DNA of 64,000 nt from positions 62,001 through 126,000 of the forward strand of contig CAKVIN010000004.1 in NCBI GenBank assembly GCA_934754425.1, given 5' to 3'. The notes beneath the pieces were generated by a model, which was given only the letters and a program-made list of their open reading frames with translations, was not told the DNA's origin and did not search any database. The translations under genes and the position numbers were made by a program. The stretch comes from an uncultured Candidatus Melainabacteria bacterium (GTDB lineage Bacteria > Cyanobacteriota > Vampirovibrionia > Gastranaerophilales > Gastranaerophilaceae). This document shows positions 18,015 through 27,312 of the stretch, one piece after another; position 1 is the stretch's first letter; each line of letters begins with the position of its first letter.

Positions 18015-18413
18015 ATGTCACTATTTAGTTTTCTAACTGTTCTTAAAAATGAATTTTTATCATATTTTGTTCCAGAAAAAATGGAGTATAAAATTACAGG
18101 CAAATGCTTGAAATGTGGTAAATGTTGCCGTTATATGTATAGTTTTGATACATACACAACCACTGATTTTAAGATTATGCAATTTTTGTTTCCTGCATAC
18201 AAAAGGTTTTATATCCGTGGAAAAGACGAAGAAGGTAATTTAATTTTTGCGTGCAAATATGTTACTGACGAAGGGCTCTGTTCCGTTTATGACAAACGAT
18301 TAAAAATGTGTCGAAATTATCCGGCTAAGAAAATTTCTTACCCTGGGAAATTACACAAAGGATGTGGCTTCAAAGTTGAAGACAAAAGTTTTAAGAGTTA
18401 CTTAGATAAATAA
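18015..18413 (+). CDS. YkgJ-type cysteine cluster protein
   Basis: This 132-residue protein has the Cys spacing of the YkgJ/CxxCxxCC family. CLKCGKCCRY is followed by CKYVTDEGLC, then CRNYP. Such clusters are thought to bind zinc or an iron-sulphur cluster; the biological role is not established. The N-terminal 20 residues are hydrophobic (SLFSFLTVLKNEFLSYFV) and may associate with membrane. An AAAGGA ribosome binding site precedes the ATG. It converges on the next gene. Confidence 0.75.
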   Translation: MSLFSFLTVLKNEFLSYFVPEKMEYKITGKCLKCGKCCRYMYSFDTYTTTDFKIMQFLFPAYKRFYIRGKDEEGNLIFACKYVTDEGLCSVYDKRLKMCRNYPAKKISYPGKLHKGCGFKVEDKSFKSYLDK

Positions 18414-18430
18414 CCTATCTTTTCTGATTT

Positions 18431-18880
18431 CTATCTAAATTCATTTGGTTGGAATTTTGTAAAATTATTCAAATATCCACCAATCGGAAGCATTGTATCA
18501 GTTCTATCATACATTTCTTGAGGCACCATTCTTGCTTTTTCTTGAGCTTCAATTCTTGCATTATAGTCACTATTTTGTTGATATTGTTTTACTTTTAATT
18601 GCTGATAACAACTTAATTGTTGATCAACGTCATTCATAGCACGACATTCTTCAATGCCTTTTTCAAATTCTACTCTTCTTTTATACCAATAAGCCGATGT
18701 TTCATTAAATTTACCCAAACCTCTAGGCTCAGGTGCATCAATATAATTTGATGGAACAAAATTTTTCCATTGAGGTTCATTTATTCCGTCAAGTTGAACT
18801 GTTTCATCAGCAATTACAACAGATGTTGTAATCATAAAAGCTAATAATATAAAAGTTTTTAGAGCAAGAATCTTTTTCAT
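18431..18880 (-). CDS. Exported protein of unknown function
   Basis: The protein begins with a signal peptide (MKKILALKTFILLAFMITTSVVIA) and continues as a Gln/Tyr/Arg-rich soluble domain of about 120 residues. It contains two Cys (CRAMNDVDQQLSC), possibly a disulphide. I do not recognise a family. An AAGGA ribosome binding site is placed correctly for the ATG at 18880. It lies 32 bp downstream of the histidine kinase gene on the same strand and may belong to that operon. Confidence 0.6.
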   Translation of the reverse strand: MKKILALKTFILLAFMITTSVVIADETVQLDGINEPQWKNFVPSNYIDAPEPRGLGKFNETSAYWYKRRVEFEKGIEECRAMNDVDQQLSCYQQLKVKQYQQNSDYNARIEAQEKARMVPQEMYDRTDTMLPIGGYLNNFTKFQPNEFR

Positions 18881-18912
18881 CAAATTTCCTTTTTTATTAA
18901 ATTATATCATAT

Positions 18913-20586
18913 CTATCTAAAATCGGCTATATGTAAGAATACTTTTACGCAAAAACCACATTCTTCATTAGAATACAACCTGATTTCTCCGTTCATCGCT
19001 TCAACTAAACCTTTTACAATAAACAAGCCAAGCCCCGTTCCACGAGTTGTTCTGGTTGTAGAATCATCAACCCGAGTAAATTTGTCAAACAAAGTTTTTA
19101 ATTTTTCTCTCGGAATAACATCATAATCATTTTGAACGCTTACAACAAGCATATCTTCTTGTATTTGATAATCTAATGTTATCGGAGAATCCTCTTTTGA
19201 ATATTTGATTGCATTTTCAATAAGGTTAACAAAAACTTGTTCTATTCTGTCATTATCAGCCAAAACTTCAATATTACAATCCTCAAGATTGTTAATGATT
19301 TCTTTATTTGCATCATTTTTAATAAGTAAAATAGAATTTTCAATAACAGTATTAATCGGAATGTTTGTAATATTTACGTTTAACTTTGCACCTTCAATAT
19401 CAGGAATAACAAGTAAATCCTCAATCATACGTCTTAATCTTTCAGATTGTTTTTTAATAATTTTTAAAGACTTTTGCCTTGTAGCTTCGTCTATTTGAAT
19501 ATCTTGTCTTAAAAGTCTTGAAGTATAACCTAAAATACTTGTTAACGGAGTTCTAAACTCGTGGCTAACTGTATCAATCATATTCGAACGAAATTCATTA
19601 ACTTGTTTTAATTCTTTATTTTTCTTCTTTAATTGAATATATGATTTATGAATTTGGTTAACCATTCTATTAAACTCTGTTCCCAAAAAGACAATTTCAA
19701 AAGGAGTAAATATATTTGTCAATAATCTTATTCTGCGTTCATAGTTTCCTTTTGATATCGCAATAATTGCCTTGAAAAGCTGACGGATATTAATATACAA
19801 GTATGATGTATATAATCCAACAACAAAGAACACAGTTAACATAGTCAATAGTATTGAAACAATGATTTTATCACGGTTATAGTCTATAGCATGTTTTGTT
19901 ATAGCTTTTGTTGTATTTACTATTATTAAAACATCAGGATTGCTCTTCTTTAAATACACTAACGGTTGATTTTTTGTATCACCATAAACTGTAGCTTTGT
20001 TATCTTCAAGTTTTTTAGGTAATTGAGAAATACTTTTATTATAACCATCATTTGTATAATTGCTTGATGCAACCAAATTGTTATCTACAATTACATATAT
20101 TTGTCGTTTATCATCATTTAAAGTTTTAAATAAATTTTTCTTTAAACTATTCAAATCCAATACAGCAACCAATGACCTGCCATCTTTAAGTTTTCGACTA
20201 AATACCGCATAATCATCTTCAATACTGTATACTTTATATCTTTCAAGTTGACTATCCTTAACTACAGTAAGTTCTTTGTAAAAATGAAGCTCTTTCATCA
20301 AAGAATCTAAATATTTTTGTTCCTGCTCAGGAGATTTATAATATTCTAAAGTCGTAATAATTTGTGCAAGTTCATTATTAATTGAATGTTCAAAAACATC
20401 AATTTCTTCCGACACAATATTTGCAACCATTGTTGCCGCAGAGCGTAACTGCGCCCTATTTGACTGCTGATTGATATTACTAATAATAATACCGCTCACA
20501 GTCATCGGAATAAGTACCGCAAAAAATATTACGATAATTATTTGTTCAGCTATTTTTAAACGTCTTTTGCTAAAAAATTGTACCAC
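18913..20586 (-). CDS. Sensor histidine kinase
   Basis: This 557-residue membrane kinase has a transmembrane helix at about 13-35 and an extracytoplasmic sensor region of about 200 residues. A second membrane helix sits near 240-265, then a HAMP-like linker. The HisKA domain has the phosphorylated His in SHEFRTPLTSIL. The ATPase domain has the N box (NLIENAIKYS) and G box (GTGLGLFIVKGL). Its natural partner is the response regulator encoded just upstream on the same strand. The start appears to be GTG. The signal it senses cannot be told from sequence. A repeat hairpin fills the gap between the two genes. Confidence 0.92.
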   Translation of the reverse strand: MVQFFSKRRLKIAEQIIIVIFFAVLIPMTVSGIIISNINQQSNRAQLRSAATMVANIVSEEIDVFEHSINNELAQIITTLEYYKSPEQEQKYLDSLMKELHFYKELTVVKDSQLERYKVYSIEDDYAVFSRKLKDGRSLVAVLDLNSLKKNLFKTLNDDKRQIYVIVDNNLVASSNYTNDGYNKSISQLPKKLEDNKATVYGDTKNQPLVYLKKSNPDVLIIVNTTKAITKHAIDYNRDKIIVSILLTMLTVFFVVGLYTSYLYINIRQLFKAIIAISKGNYERRIRLLTNIFTPFEIVFLGTEFNRMVNQIHKSYIQLKKKNKELKQVNEFRSNMIDTVSHEFRTPLTSILGYTSRLLRQDIQIDEATRQKSLKIIKKQSERLRRMIEDLLVIPDIEGAKLNVNITNIPINTVIENSILLIKNDANKEIINNLEDCNIEVLADNDRIEQVFVNLIENAIKYSKEDSPITLDYQIQEDMLVVSVQNDYDVIPREKLKTLFDKFTRVDDSTTRTTRGTGLGLFIVKGLVEAMNGEIRLYSNEECGFCVKVFLHIADFR

Positions 20587-20627
20587 TTATGTTTCACACT
20601 TATTTTGTAATTCCAAACTTTTTATTA

Positions 20628-20713
20628 GAGTTGAAAGTGGAAAGTGTACAGTGGAAAATTATTTAAAATAATATCTAAAAAATTTTCCATTTTCAACTTT
20701 CATCTTTCCATTT
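20628..20713. repeat. Inverted repeat built of GAAAGTG/GAAAATG units (family C)
   Basis: The left arm consists of degenerate 7-8-bp units (TTGAAAGTGGAAAGTG...). The right arm is its approximate reverse complement (TTTTCCATTTTCAACTTTC...). It lies between the response regulator and kinase genes. A more complete copy occurs at 38880-39011, and single arms near 28701 and 31715. Confidence 0.75.
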
Positions 20714-21424
20714 TTAAGATTCTCCAAATGGAGTTAACTTATATCCAACATTTGTAACAGTATGTAAGTACTTAGGATTTTTAGAATCCGGTTCGATTTT
20801 GTTTCTTAAAGCACCAACGTGAACTCTTAACATTCTTACATCTTCATCACTACTATAACCCCAAACTTCTTCCAGCAATGTTGCAAGTGTTACCGGTTTA
20901 TTAAAATGTTGCATTAAACAATACAAAATTTCAAATTCTGTTGGCGTAAGTTTCATTTTTTTATTAAGAACAACTGTTTCTAAAGTATCAGGAAGAATTT
21001 CAATTTCTCCAACTTCTAAAATTTCGTTAGAAGTTAAAGTTTCTTCTTGTGGCTGATTTCGTCTTAATAAAACACGAATTCTTAAAAGAACTTCTTGTAT
21101 ATCAAATGGTTTTACTAAATAATCATCCGCACCACTATCAAATCCACTTGTCTTATCGCCAATTGTTCCTTTTGCCGTAAGCATTAAAATTGGAACATTA
21201 ATTTTTGCCTGACGAATATTTTTGCAAACATCAAACCCATTCATTTTAGGCATCATAACATCAAGCAAAATTAAATCATATTTGTTATTAAGAGCTTTGT
21301 TTAACCCTTCCATCCCATCAGAAGCGGTATCAACAAAATATCCGCTTGATGAAATATCAAATTCCAACAAATCTCTAATTTCTGTATCATCGTCAACAAT
21401 TAATATTCTTTTCTTTTCAAGCAT
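20714..21424 (-). CDS. OmpR-family response regulator
   Basis: This 236-residue two-domain regulator has the receiver acidic pair D11-D12, the phosphorylated Asp55 (LILLDVMMPKMNG), Thr in MLTAKG and Lys in YLVKPF. A winged-helix DNA-binding domain follows (KLTPTEFEILYCLM, then VRMLRVHVGALRNKIEP). It is encoded 4 bp after tsaB and upstream of the histidine kinase, so the pair forms a two-component system in the same operon. An optimal GGAGGT ribosome binding site precedes the ATG. Target genes are unknown. Confidence 0.94.
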   Translation of the reverse strand: MLEKKRILIVDDDTEIRDLLEFDISSSGYFVDTASDGMEGLNKALNNKYDLILLDVMMPKMNGFDVCKNIRQAKINVPILMLTAKGTIGDKTSGFDSGADDYLVKPFDIQEVLLRIRVLLRRNQPQEETLTSNEILEVGEIEILPDTLETVVLNKKMKLTPTEFEILYCLMQHFNKPVTLATLLEEVWGYSSDEDVRMLRVHVGALRNKIEPDSKNPKYLHTVTNVGYKLTPFGES

Positions 21425-21427
21425 ATA

Positions 21428-22042
21428 TTACCTCCCAAATACAGGTGGCGGCTGAATATATAGAGGTTTCAGCTTTCTCCAATTTGTTTCATCTTTTGTT
21501 AAACCAATCTTTGCAAGAATTTCTCCGATTGGATACTCTCCCTGCTGATAAGATATTGCGCTTTCAGCATTTTGAGCTAATCTTTCTAACAAACTATTAT
21601 CAGTGACAACTTTTCTACCTTTAACAAGTTCATCAACTTTTTCTAACTCAACAGCACCTAAAATTTCACCATCAAAAACATAAGCTTTGTTTTTTCTGGC
21701 ATCTAATACAACTAAATCATCCTCGCCTAAAATTTTTGATAAAATTTCAAGAGAAGAAACTCCAACTGCTTTTATATCAAGTTGTTGTGCTAAAACCCTT
21801 GCAACAGTTGTACAAGCTCTTATTCCGGTAAAACTTCCGGGGCCAATATCCGTTACAATCATATCAATATCTTTTGGAGTTAAACCTTCATTCTTTAAAA
21901 TATCCACAATTGTTGATATCAAATACGCTGAATGATAATTCTTTCCATCAGACAAAATTGTTTTGCTTTTAAGAACTTTGTCGTCTTCTGCAAGCGTTAT
22001 GTACGTTTTATCCAGACATGTGTCAAAAGCTAATATTTTCAA
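21428..22042 (-). CDS. tsaB: tRNA threonylcarbamoyladenosine biosynthesis protein TsaB
   Basis: TsaB is the non-catalytic ASKHA partner of TsaD in making the t6A modification at position 37 of ANN-decoding tRNAs. The 204-residue protein has the N-terminal phosphate-loop-like ILAFDTCLDKTYITLA and the characteristic IVTDIGPGSFTGIRACTT. Its start overlaps the end of tsaE by 4 bp, indicating coupled translation. TsaD is not in the window. Confidence 0.95.
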   Translation of the reverse strand: MKILAFDTCLDKTYITLAEDDKVLKSKTILSDGKNYHSAYLISTIVDILKNEGLTPKDIDMIVTDIGPGSFTGIRACTTVARVLAQQLDIKAVGVSSLEILSKILGEDDLVVLDARKNKAYVFDGEILGAVELEKVDELVKGRKVVTDNSLLERLAQNAESAISYQQGEYPIGEILAKIGLTKDETNWRKLKPLYIQPPPVFGR

Positions 22043-22503
22043 TTTTCTAATCCTTCTATAACTTTTTTATCTTTTTCTCCAATAGCTTTGAATTCATAAA
22101 TTCTGCTATCATCATCGTCATATGTTACATTAATTTCAATTCTCTCAAACGGAAGTTCGCCTTGAGAAAATTCTGCCCACTCAACAAATGTGATTTTTCT
22201 GCCGGTTGAATATTCTCTGAGTTCATCCGTAATTGTTTTAATGCCGGTGTTTTCAAGTCTGTATAAATCAAAATGATACACAGGAATTGATGCACTATGA
22301 TATTCATTTAGGATAACAAAACTCGGACTTGTAACTTTTTCTTTTATTCCAAGAGCTTCTGCAACCAGTTTTACAAATGCAGTTTTTCCGGCTCCAATTT
22401 CTCCGAATAAATTAACAAAACAGCCTTCGTCTTTAACAAGGTTTGCAAATTTGTAAGCTAAATTTTTAGTTTCCTCTAATGATTTACATTTTTGTTTATA
22501 CAT
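22039..22503 (-). CDS. tsaE: tRNA threonylcarbamoyladenosine biosynthesis ATPase TsaE
   Basis: TsaE is the ATPase that works with TsaB and TsaD in t6A synthesis. The 154-residue protein has Walker A in LFGEIGAGKTAFVKLVAEAL, the family block VTSPSFVILNEY and the YHFDLYRLE motif. It overlaps the 3' end of the diguanylate cyclase gene by 28 bp and tsaB by 4 bp, so all are in one leftward operon. Confidence 0.95.
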   Translation of the reverse strand: MYKQKCKSLEETKNLAYKFANLVKDEGCFVNLFGEIGAGKTAFVKLVAEALGIKEKVTSPSFVILNEYHSASIPVYHFDLYRLENTGIKTITDELREYSTGRKITFVEWAEFSQGELPFERIEINVTYDDDDSRIYEFKAIGEKDKKVIEGLEN

Positions 22504-23873
22504 ACCCTGTTCCTTCCACTTTCTTTTGCTTCATATAAAGCTTTGTCAGCATTTTTGAATAATTCTTCACCCGTAAGAGTCGGCTCAAACTCTGCCAAAC
22601 CCATGCTTATTGTCACATTTATATTTTTTTTGTCAATAGGAATTGAAGCATTTTCAACTGCTTTTCTTAAACGCTCACCAACAATTTTCGCTTCTTCTAT
22701 ATGAGTATAAGGTAAAAGTACTGCAAACTCTTCCCCACCGTATCTTGCCGGAATATCTGATTCTCTCAAATGTTCCTTAATAATTGATGCAACCGTACGC
22801 AAAACCGTGTCACCGCTTGCATGCCCGTAAGTATCGTTAACTTTTTTGAAAAAGTCGATATCAATCATCATTGCGCATAGAGGATTTTTTTGACGTTTTG
22901 TTGTGGCTATTTCTTGTTTCAAACGTGTTTCAAACTGACGTCTGTTATTCAGATTAGTCAAAGCATCCAAAGTTGCGTATTGTAAAACTTTAGAATAAGT
23001 ATTAGCTCTGTTAATCGTAATTGCAGACTGAGTTGTAAGCTGTTCTAAATAGCTGATATCACGCTTAGAAAGTTTATCCAATGTGCTTCTTGCTACAATA
23101 CATCCACTGATTTCACCTTCCGTAAGTAGTGGAAATGCGCCGATTTTATCATTATTTGTAAGAATATAATTATCTTTTGGACTAAGTTGTTTAAGCGCTT
23201 CATAAATTCTTTCGTCCTTACAAGCCTTTGGCCAAACAAGTTTGAACCCGTCATTTTGTTTTAAGAAAACATAAATCAAATGGTCGGAAATAAATCTGTC
23301 AAGCATTTCACCAATCAAAGGCACAATATAGTTTAATTCGTACTGCGTTTCAATAATTTTTGCAATGTTTTTCATAGAATCATGAAAATCTACATTGATT
23401 TTTGATTGTTCGTTTAAGACGATATTTTGTAATTTCAAAGAAATTTGCGAACCAAAAATCTTCATCATAAACAAAAATTCTGTATCAATAGTACTTCCTT
23501 CTTCGAATTCGATTTCAATAACTCCAAATTCGTTACCGGATTTTAAAATAGGAATATATAAAGATTGAATTCCAAAAGTTATTTCTCCGATGACAGAAGG
23601 AAGTTTAAAGGCTTTAGAATTAATTATAAAATCTTCACCCTTAATTTTTTCAAAAGTATTATAGATTTCAGACTCGTCTTCAATAACACTCCAATCCGTA
23701 ACACAATTTCTTATTGTTCCGGTAACACTATCAAATACATATAGAGAAAGCGTTTTTACCTGAGTAATTTCTTTTAGCAAACTCTCTATCTGGTTTGCAA
23801 GACCACAAGTATCTATATCTTTTTCAAGTACATTTGCTACTTTTACTAAAAAATGAAAATTCTTATTATCCAT
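22476..23873 (-). CDS. GAF-type sensor diguanylate cyclase
   Basis: This 465-residue protein makes cyclic di-GMP. The C-terminal GGDEF domain (from about residue 295, ATLDALTNLNNRRQFE) has an intact active site RYGGEEFAVLL. An RxxD inhibitory site (RESD) lies five residues before it, so product feedback is likely. The N-terminal 290 residues are soluble and look like GAF-type sensor modules; no membrane helix is present. Its ATG overlaps the stop of the upstream TPR gene (TAATG). Cyclic di-GMP would fit an organism that switches between swimming and attachment. Confidence 0.9.
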   Translation of the reverse strand: MDNKNFHFLVKVANVLEKDIDTCGLANQIESLLKEITQVKTLSLYVFDSVTGTIRNCVTDWSVIEDESEIYNTFEKIKGEDFIINSKAFKLPSVIGEITFGIQSLYIPILKSGNEFGVIEIEFEEGSTIDTEFLFMMKIFGSQISLKLQNIVLNEQSKINVDFHDSMKNIAKIIETQYELNYIVPLIGEMLDRFISDHLIYVFLKQNDGFKLVWPKACKDERIYEALKQLSPKDNYILTNNDKIGAFPLLTEGEISGCIVARSTLDKLSKRDISYLEQLTTQSAITINRANTYSKVLQYATLDALTNLNNRRQFETRLKQEIATTKRQKNPLCAMMIDIDFFKKVNDTYGHASGDTVLRTVASIIKEHLRESDIPARYGGEEFAVLLPYTHIEEAKIVGERLRKAVENASIPIDKKNINVTISMGLAEFEPTLTGEELFKNADKALYEAKESGRNRVCINKNVNH

Positions 23874-24946
23874 TAATACTCATTTTCCTCATCAAATTCT
23901 TTAAAGAAATCAAAACCGGCACAGGTTTGAAAATTCTTAATAATTGCCTTATCAAATTCTTCATCTGGAACAATCTTACCGTTAATGTATGTATAACTTA
24001 TACTTCCGAGCGGTTCATCCGTAAGTTTTTGTGTATAATATTCATCACTTGTTATAAATTTTCGAGTAGCATCATTTAGCAAATTAAATATATAAGTTGC
24101 CTCCAAAGTAGTTGATTGAGGCTCTTCCAATATAAGAATTGCTGCTTTTTGAAGCTCATTTATTGAATCTCTATGCCTGTTTAACTGTCTTAAAAGCACT
24201 GCAAGATTATAATGTGCATCAAATTTCATCGGCTCAAGTTTGATAGCTTTGCAATAATCAAGCCCTGCTTCTCTATATTCACCCCTCAAATGATGCGCTA
24301 CAGCTCTGTTATAATACACATCATAATTCTTTTTCAAAAATCTTAAAGAATTAGTATAAGCTTCTATTGCATCACCTAAGTATGTATTAACCAAATATCT
24401 TTTATCAAGTGGTAAATACATAGCTTTTTGTTTATACGCCACACCTTTGTTATAATAAGCAAGACCTCTATTTATACGAACACTTTTTACGTTGCTGTAA
24501 ACAAAAGGTATCCATAATTTTAATAATTTAATTTGAGTAATTGTATCAAATTGTTCAATTGCTTCATCAAAAAAACCTAAATCTTCTGAATACACAATAC
24601 CTAAATTCATTCTTGCTAAAACAAATTTTGGATTATATTGAATAGCTTTTTCATAAGAATCAACTGCTGAAAAATAATCTTCATAAACCGCATAAATATT
24701 ACCAAGGTTGAACCAAGCTTCGTAGTGTTCCGGATAAAGTTTTAAGCCATCGTTATAATATTCAAGAGTCTTTGCCATATTATCTTGTGAATATGCTTGA
24801 TCCCCTCTATGAATCAAATACATTCCCTTAACTTTCATTGCTTGTTTTTCAAACCAGCCCCAGAAAAAAAAGCCAAGTAATGCGATTATGCATATAAGGA
24901 TGACAAATGTAACTTTAGAAAATAATTTTCTCAAAATTCGTTTCAT
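23873..24946 (-). CDS. Membrane-anchored TPR-repeat protein
   Basis: The 357-residue protein starts with a basic stretch and one transmembrane helix (about 12-32, VTFVILICIIALLGFFFWGW). At least six TPR units follow, such as YEAWFNLGNIYAVYEDYFSAV and YYNRAVAHHLRGEYREA. It heads the operon that continues with the diguanylate cyclase, tsaE, tsaB and the two-component system. A TATAAT box lies 8 nt before the ATG. The role is probably scaffolding at the membrane; partners are unknown. Confidence 0.8.
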   Translation of the reverse strand: MKRILRKLFSKVTFVILICIIALLGFFFWGWFEKQAMKVKGMYLIHRGDQAYSQDNMAKTLEYYNDGLKLYPEHYEAWFNLGNIYAVYEDYFSAVDSYEKAIQYNPKFVLARMNLGIVYSEDLGFFDEAIEQFDTITQIKLLKLWIPFVYSNVKSVRINRGLAYYNKGVAYKQKAMYLPLDKRYLVNTYLGDAIEAYTNSLRFLKKNYDVYYNRAVAHHLRGEYREAGLDYCKAIKLEPMKFDAHYNLAVLLRQLNRHRDSINELQKAAILILEEPQSTTLEATYIFNLLNDATRKFITSDEYYTQKLTDEPLGSISYTYINGKIVPDEEFDKAIIKNFQTCAGFDFFKEFDEENEY

Positions 24947-25033
24947 ATGAGATTATTATAACACAAAGACAAGAGGGATAATGGATATTGAAAGTTGATT
25001 ATTGAGCATTGTCGATACACTAGCATAAAATCA

Positions 25034-25062
25034 TAATAGGTGCGTTTTTATTGCGCACCTAT
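25034..25062 (-). terminator. Hairpin downstream of the 444-residue gene
   Basis: A 10-bp perfect stem (AATAGGTGCG and CGCACCTATT) with a 9-nt loop lies 22 bp after the stop codon. The U-tract on the minus strand is weak, so this may be an intrinsic terminator or a 3' stabilising hairpin. Confidence 0.6.
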
Positions 25063-25084
25063 TTATCAACTTTTATTACAATTA

Positions 25085-26419
25085 TTATGATTTGTATGGC
25101 CTAAACAAATCTAATAAATCAACTTCATTATCTTTCATCTCTTTTGTTATTTCATCAAATTTTTTATTTATTGCTTTTCCTTGTTCATATGTATAGTGAG
25201 GGTTTTTATTATTATACTTTATGTATTCTGCCTCACCTTTTTCTGCTCTCAACTCCGGAGCATGCGGATTTTTAGTAACAATTTGATGTATATGAGTACC
25301 ACCATTTCTTGATTCTACAAAACTTTGTCCATCATTATATTGTTGAACATCAATTTTATATCTTCCATCAACATATTCTGTAGAATATCTGTGTCTAAGT
25401 CCTTTTACCATTTCAATTTTAGGTTGTCCACCGTTCAATTGACTATAAGTAATTTTGATATCTTTTCTTGGATCATAAATAATTTCTTGATGATAATTTC
25501 CTTTATCTATAGTTGTAATCATCGGATTAGATTTGCCATTAGAAGCGTATGGGTCAATATATCGCCTTACAATACTTCCGTCAGCTCGAGTTTCTTCTGT
25601 ACATTTAAATTCTTCAATGTTTTTACCAAATATTTTACCGGTATTTACTTTTGGACGAGAAGCAACCAGTTTTTCTGCAGCTTCTTGTTCTGCTTTTACA
25701 GCAGCTGCTTTTGCCGCTTCTGCTTCTGCAATTTTAGCCTGCTCTGCAGCTTTTTTTGCTTCAATAACATTTTCGTAATTAGTTCCTTTTTGAGCAAATT
25801 TTCCATAATTAGTTTTAGTATATCCATCACGTGGTGTTAATGAATGCTGAACTCCTTCTGTATTAACAGGATTTGTTAGCATATCTTTATAAGAATTTGT
25901 TAGCGGATATTCTGCATAAACTTTATCCATAGTAGCTTTATATCCATAATCATTTAATCCATTTCCTGAATCATGATTCAAACTCAATTCTTTATGTTCT
26001 AATCCACCGGCTTTGTTATAATCTTTTTGCAAATGAATATTCTCGCCATAGCACCAATATTGCGTTTTATCTTTATCAATTGTAATTCTATCTCCGCCAA
26101 AAACACTTCCGCCTTTTTCTCTTGTTATAGTTTTAGTTTCCCAAAGAAACGGATCATTTTCTTCATTAAATATTGTAATCTTTCTTTTTCCTTCACCTAA
26201 ATAATCAATTCTGGCAAGTCCTTTTTTGCCGTCTTGTAGCGTAATTTCTCTTTCTAATCCCGTAACAGCACCGGTTATTGGGTCTGTCAAAGTTTTTGTT
26301 TTAGGTTGCATTCTTGCAGGAACTGTTTGAGCAACTTCAACTGCTGCTTTTGTACTTTTTCCAAATAATCTTCTTGCAAGATTAGCCCCGTATTCTAATC
26401 CTAAAGATACTTTACTCAT
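25085..26419 (-). CDS. Large uncharacterised protein with Ala/Glu coiled coil
   Basis: I do not recognise this 444-residue protein. Residues 1-215 are beta-rich. Residues about 218-255 form an Ala/Glu/Lys-rich helix likely to be a coiled coil (AAEQAKIAEAEAAKAAAVKA). The C-terminal 190 residues are again beta-rich, with repeated Tyr/Lys/Asn strands resembling sequential beta-hairpins. There is no signal peptide or membrane helix. A GGAG ribosome binding site precedes the ATG. It lies between two hairpins and is probably transcribed alone. Confidence 0.6.
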   Translation of the reverse strand: MSKVSLGLEYGANLARRLFGKSTKAAVEVAQTVPARMQPKTKTLTDPITGAVTGLEREITLQDGKKGLARIDYLGEGKRKITIFNEENDPFLWETKTITREKGGSVFGGDRITIDKDKTQYWCYGENIHLQKDYNKAGGLEHKELSLNHDSGNGLNDYGYKATMDKVYAEYPLTNSYKDMLTNPVNTEGVQHSLTPRDGYTKTNYGKFAQKGTNYENVIEAKKAAEQAKIAEAEAAKAAAVKAEQEAAEKLVASRPKVNTGKIFGKNIEEFKCTEETRADGSIVRRYIDPYASNGKSNPMITTIDKGNYHQEIIYDPRKDIKITYSQLNGGQPKIEMVKGLRHRYSTEYVDGRYKIDVQQYNDGQSFVESRNGGTHIHQIVTKNPHAPELRAEKGEAEYIKYNNKNPHYTYEQGKAINKKFDEITKEMKDNEVDLLDLFRPYKS

Positions 26420-26625
26420 ATTTTCTCCAATCTAATTTCCCTATATATTTACAAAGTATTGAACAAAAAATAAATTGCTTTTTTCTTTTTATTTTTTTAC
26501 TCATGTTGCGCAATATCAATAAAATAAAAACAAAAATAGCAATATAGTTGAATTACAGGATTTTAAAACACTTTAACAAAACTTAATAATCACTCAAACA
26601 TACGCACTTGCTTTAGCTATTAAAA

Positions 26626-26657
26626 ATATCGCTTGGAAAAATTTTTCCAAGCGATAT
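26626..26657 (-). terminator. Terminator of the Cys-rich 72-residue gene
   Basis: A perfect 32-bp palindrome (16-bp arms, ATATCGCTTGGAAAAA) is followed on the minus strand by a T run. It lies 24 bp downstream of the stop codon. Confidence 0.85.
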
Positions 26658-26681
26658 AAAAACATTTTTTTAACGAATCAA

Positions 26682-26900
26682 CTACCCTTCAATAATCTGA
26701 GGTAATTCAACATTAGGTGCGCCAATTGTTCTTACTAATTCCAAAACAGCAGCTTTCATTTGACACTTTTGTGCAGTTGCACTAAAAAAATCACTGTAAA
26801 AACAACCTTCGCACACACAACCTCTCTTATAGCACTCTAATGCCGTCGGCGTCCACCTTTTCACGGCAATTGCTCTCCCCATATCACGACTCTTGAACAC
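26682..26900 (-). CDS. Small Cys-rich protein
   Basis: This 72-residue protein contains four closely spaced Cys (CYKRGCVCEGC) and a fifth in KCQMK. The pattern suggests a metal or iron-sulphur site. I do not know the family. The start is GTG, fixed by a GGGAGG ribosome binding site 5 nt upstream; the internal ATG six codons later has no such site. It has its own strong terminator. Function unknown; a small redox or DNA-binding accessory protein is possible. Confidence 0.65.
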   Translation of the reverse strand: MFKSRDMGRAIAVKRWTPTALECYKRGCVCEGCFYSDFFSATAQKCQMKAAVLELVRTIGAPNVELPQIIEG

Positions 26901-27312
26901 TTATTCCTCCCAAAATATCTATTTATCATTTGTGATTTACTGATTTGTAATCTTAAGAAATCCCCAAAATTTCTTAACATAATTCTATTATATAGGTTAA
27001 GAGCGCATTTACAACCCACTTTTAGACAAATGTAACATTTTCTTAAAACTCTTGCAAACAACCAAGTCTATTGATAAATCTTGATTTTAGCTTTGTTAAT
27101 TGCGTACGCCTACATGGTTTCAGGAGTTTAAAACATGACAAACCCATGTACCGCCCATGTTTCCATGATTAATTTTTGAATTAAGTTTTGTAACAAATTT
27201 AACATGTTGACAAAAAAAATCAAAAAAACTTAGAAAAGTAGACAATATACAACACAAGTAGTTTTTAATATATTTTTATAGTACAATTATAAGCGTAACG
27301 AGGGGATGTTAT
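26901..27312. other. Gene-free stretch upstream of the acyltransferase pair
   Basis: No convincing gene is seen. Towards the right end a TACAAT box preceded at 17 bp by TAGTTT could start the acyltransferase operon. A TTGACA at 27207 lacks a good -10 partner. The middle contains several ACATG/CATGT repeats around 27115-27175 of unknown meaning. Confidence 0.3.

Noticed and set aside
25325..25840. A 171-codon open frame antisense to the 444-residue protein
   Set aside because: It is composed mainly of Phe, Ser, Ile and Cys, as expected from the reverse of an Ala/Glu/Lys-rich gene, and has no start signal.
27207..27235. Consensus promoter from the TTGACA before plsC
   Set aside because: The -35 box is perfect, but at 17 bp the sequence is TTAGAA, a poor -10 box, and alternatives are weak.
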